Shown here: in pieces, positions 63,952 through 64,000 of the stretch
Numbering within the stretch: position 1 is the stretch's first letter
Layout: each line of letters starts with the position of its first letter
Position numbers and translations under genes: made by a program
The notes under the pieces: model-generated
The model's input: the letters and a program-made list of their open reading frames with translations, nothing else
Database searches by the model: none
Told to the model about the DNA's origin: nothing
Assembly (NCBI GenBank): GCA_964537925.1
Contig: CAZICV010000004.1
Coordinates: 340,918 to 404,917 of the forward strand
DNA from: SLDF01 sp964537925
Lineage (GTDB): Bacteria > Bacteroidota > Bacteroidia > Chitinophagales > Saprospiraceae
DNA: 64,000 nucleotides
Direction of reading: 5' to 3'

Positions 63952-64000
63952 TTAATTCAGAAGAATCATCTTCTTGGTAGCTGTTGCATTCGTCGTCTTC
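63952..64000 (-). CDS. T9SS cargo protein, C-terminal end only
   Basis: The last 15 codons of a minus-strand gene that continues past the window: KTTNATATKKMILLN and TAA. Basic residues followed by a short hydrophobic run and a terminal N/K are typical for the last strand of a type A sorting domain. A terminator follows 47 bp downstream. The rest of the protein is not visible. Confidence 0.6.
   Translation of the reverse strand, partial: KTTNATATKKMILLN

Overview
The window comes from a bacterium of the phylum Bacteroidota, most likely a Chitinophagia or Saprospiria relative. The evidence is type IX secretion (T9SS) C-terminal sorting domains, repeated TAnnTTTG promoter boxes, a DUF4293 protein, an OstA-like protein, a fused alpha/beta E1 dehydrogenase and a viroplasmin-type RNase H. 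Most of the window is moderately GC-rich. The stretch from about 18.4 to 23.6 kb is visibly richer in A+T and full of broken genes.

Layout. 1-9 kb: a Dna2-like nuclease-helicase, a serine hydrolase, a porin, a BASS-type transporter, a PDZ aspartyl protease, then rplU-rpmA with a clear promoter and terminator. 9-18 kb: an OstA-like/FAD-oxidoreductase operon, a DUF4293 membrane protein, a four-gene signalling operon (small CPPxC protein, multi-span membrane protein, histidine kinase, LuxR-type regulator) behind an unusual array of GCGTA sites, and a vanadium-haloperoxidase-like lipoprotein operon. 18-23.6 kb: a SprB/T9SS adhesin-like gene surrounded by an orphan T9SS tail, IS3-family remnants and a lipoprotein gene.

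23.6-42.1 kb: the centre of interest is seven tightly packed plus-strand genes. They encode a 1227-aa beta-rich protein, two DNase-I-fold proteins (one internally deleted), a 3250-aa protein with LysM modules, a collagen-like/Kelch fusion, a glycosyltransferase-methyltransferase fusion and a small beta protein. None has a recognisable signal peptide. I cannot match this set to a described system, and it is the best candidate for something new.

42-64 kb: a barrel-like lipoprotein, an E1 alpha/beta dehydrogenase, an AAA_14/DUF4143 ATPase, a GH130 phosphorylase paired with a GT4/six-hairpin fusion, and a toxin-antitoxin-chaperone operon whose SecB-like gene is frameshifted at its 3' end and whose promoter carries a 26-bp perfect palindrome. 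After these come a T9SS serine hydrolase, a Fur fragment, VOC and SRPBCC proteins, a second HigBA-type pair, an SDR-Crp operon, a nucleotide-kinase-like protein with no P-loop lysine, tRNA-Ser(GGA), tatD, RNase H, def, ruvX and the last codons of a T9SS cargo gene. Several housekeeping genes have their promoter box only 3-7 nt before the ATG, which suggests leaderless or nearly leaderless mRNAs.
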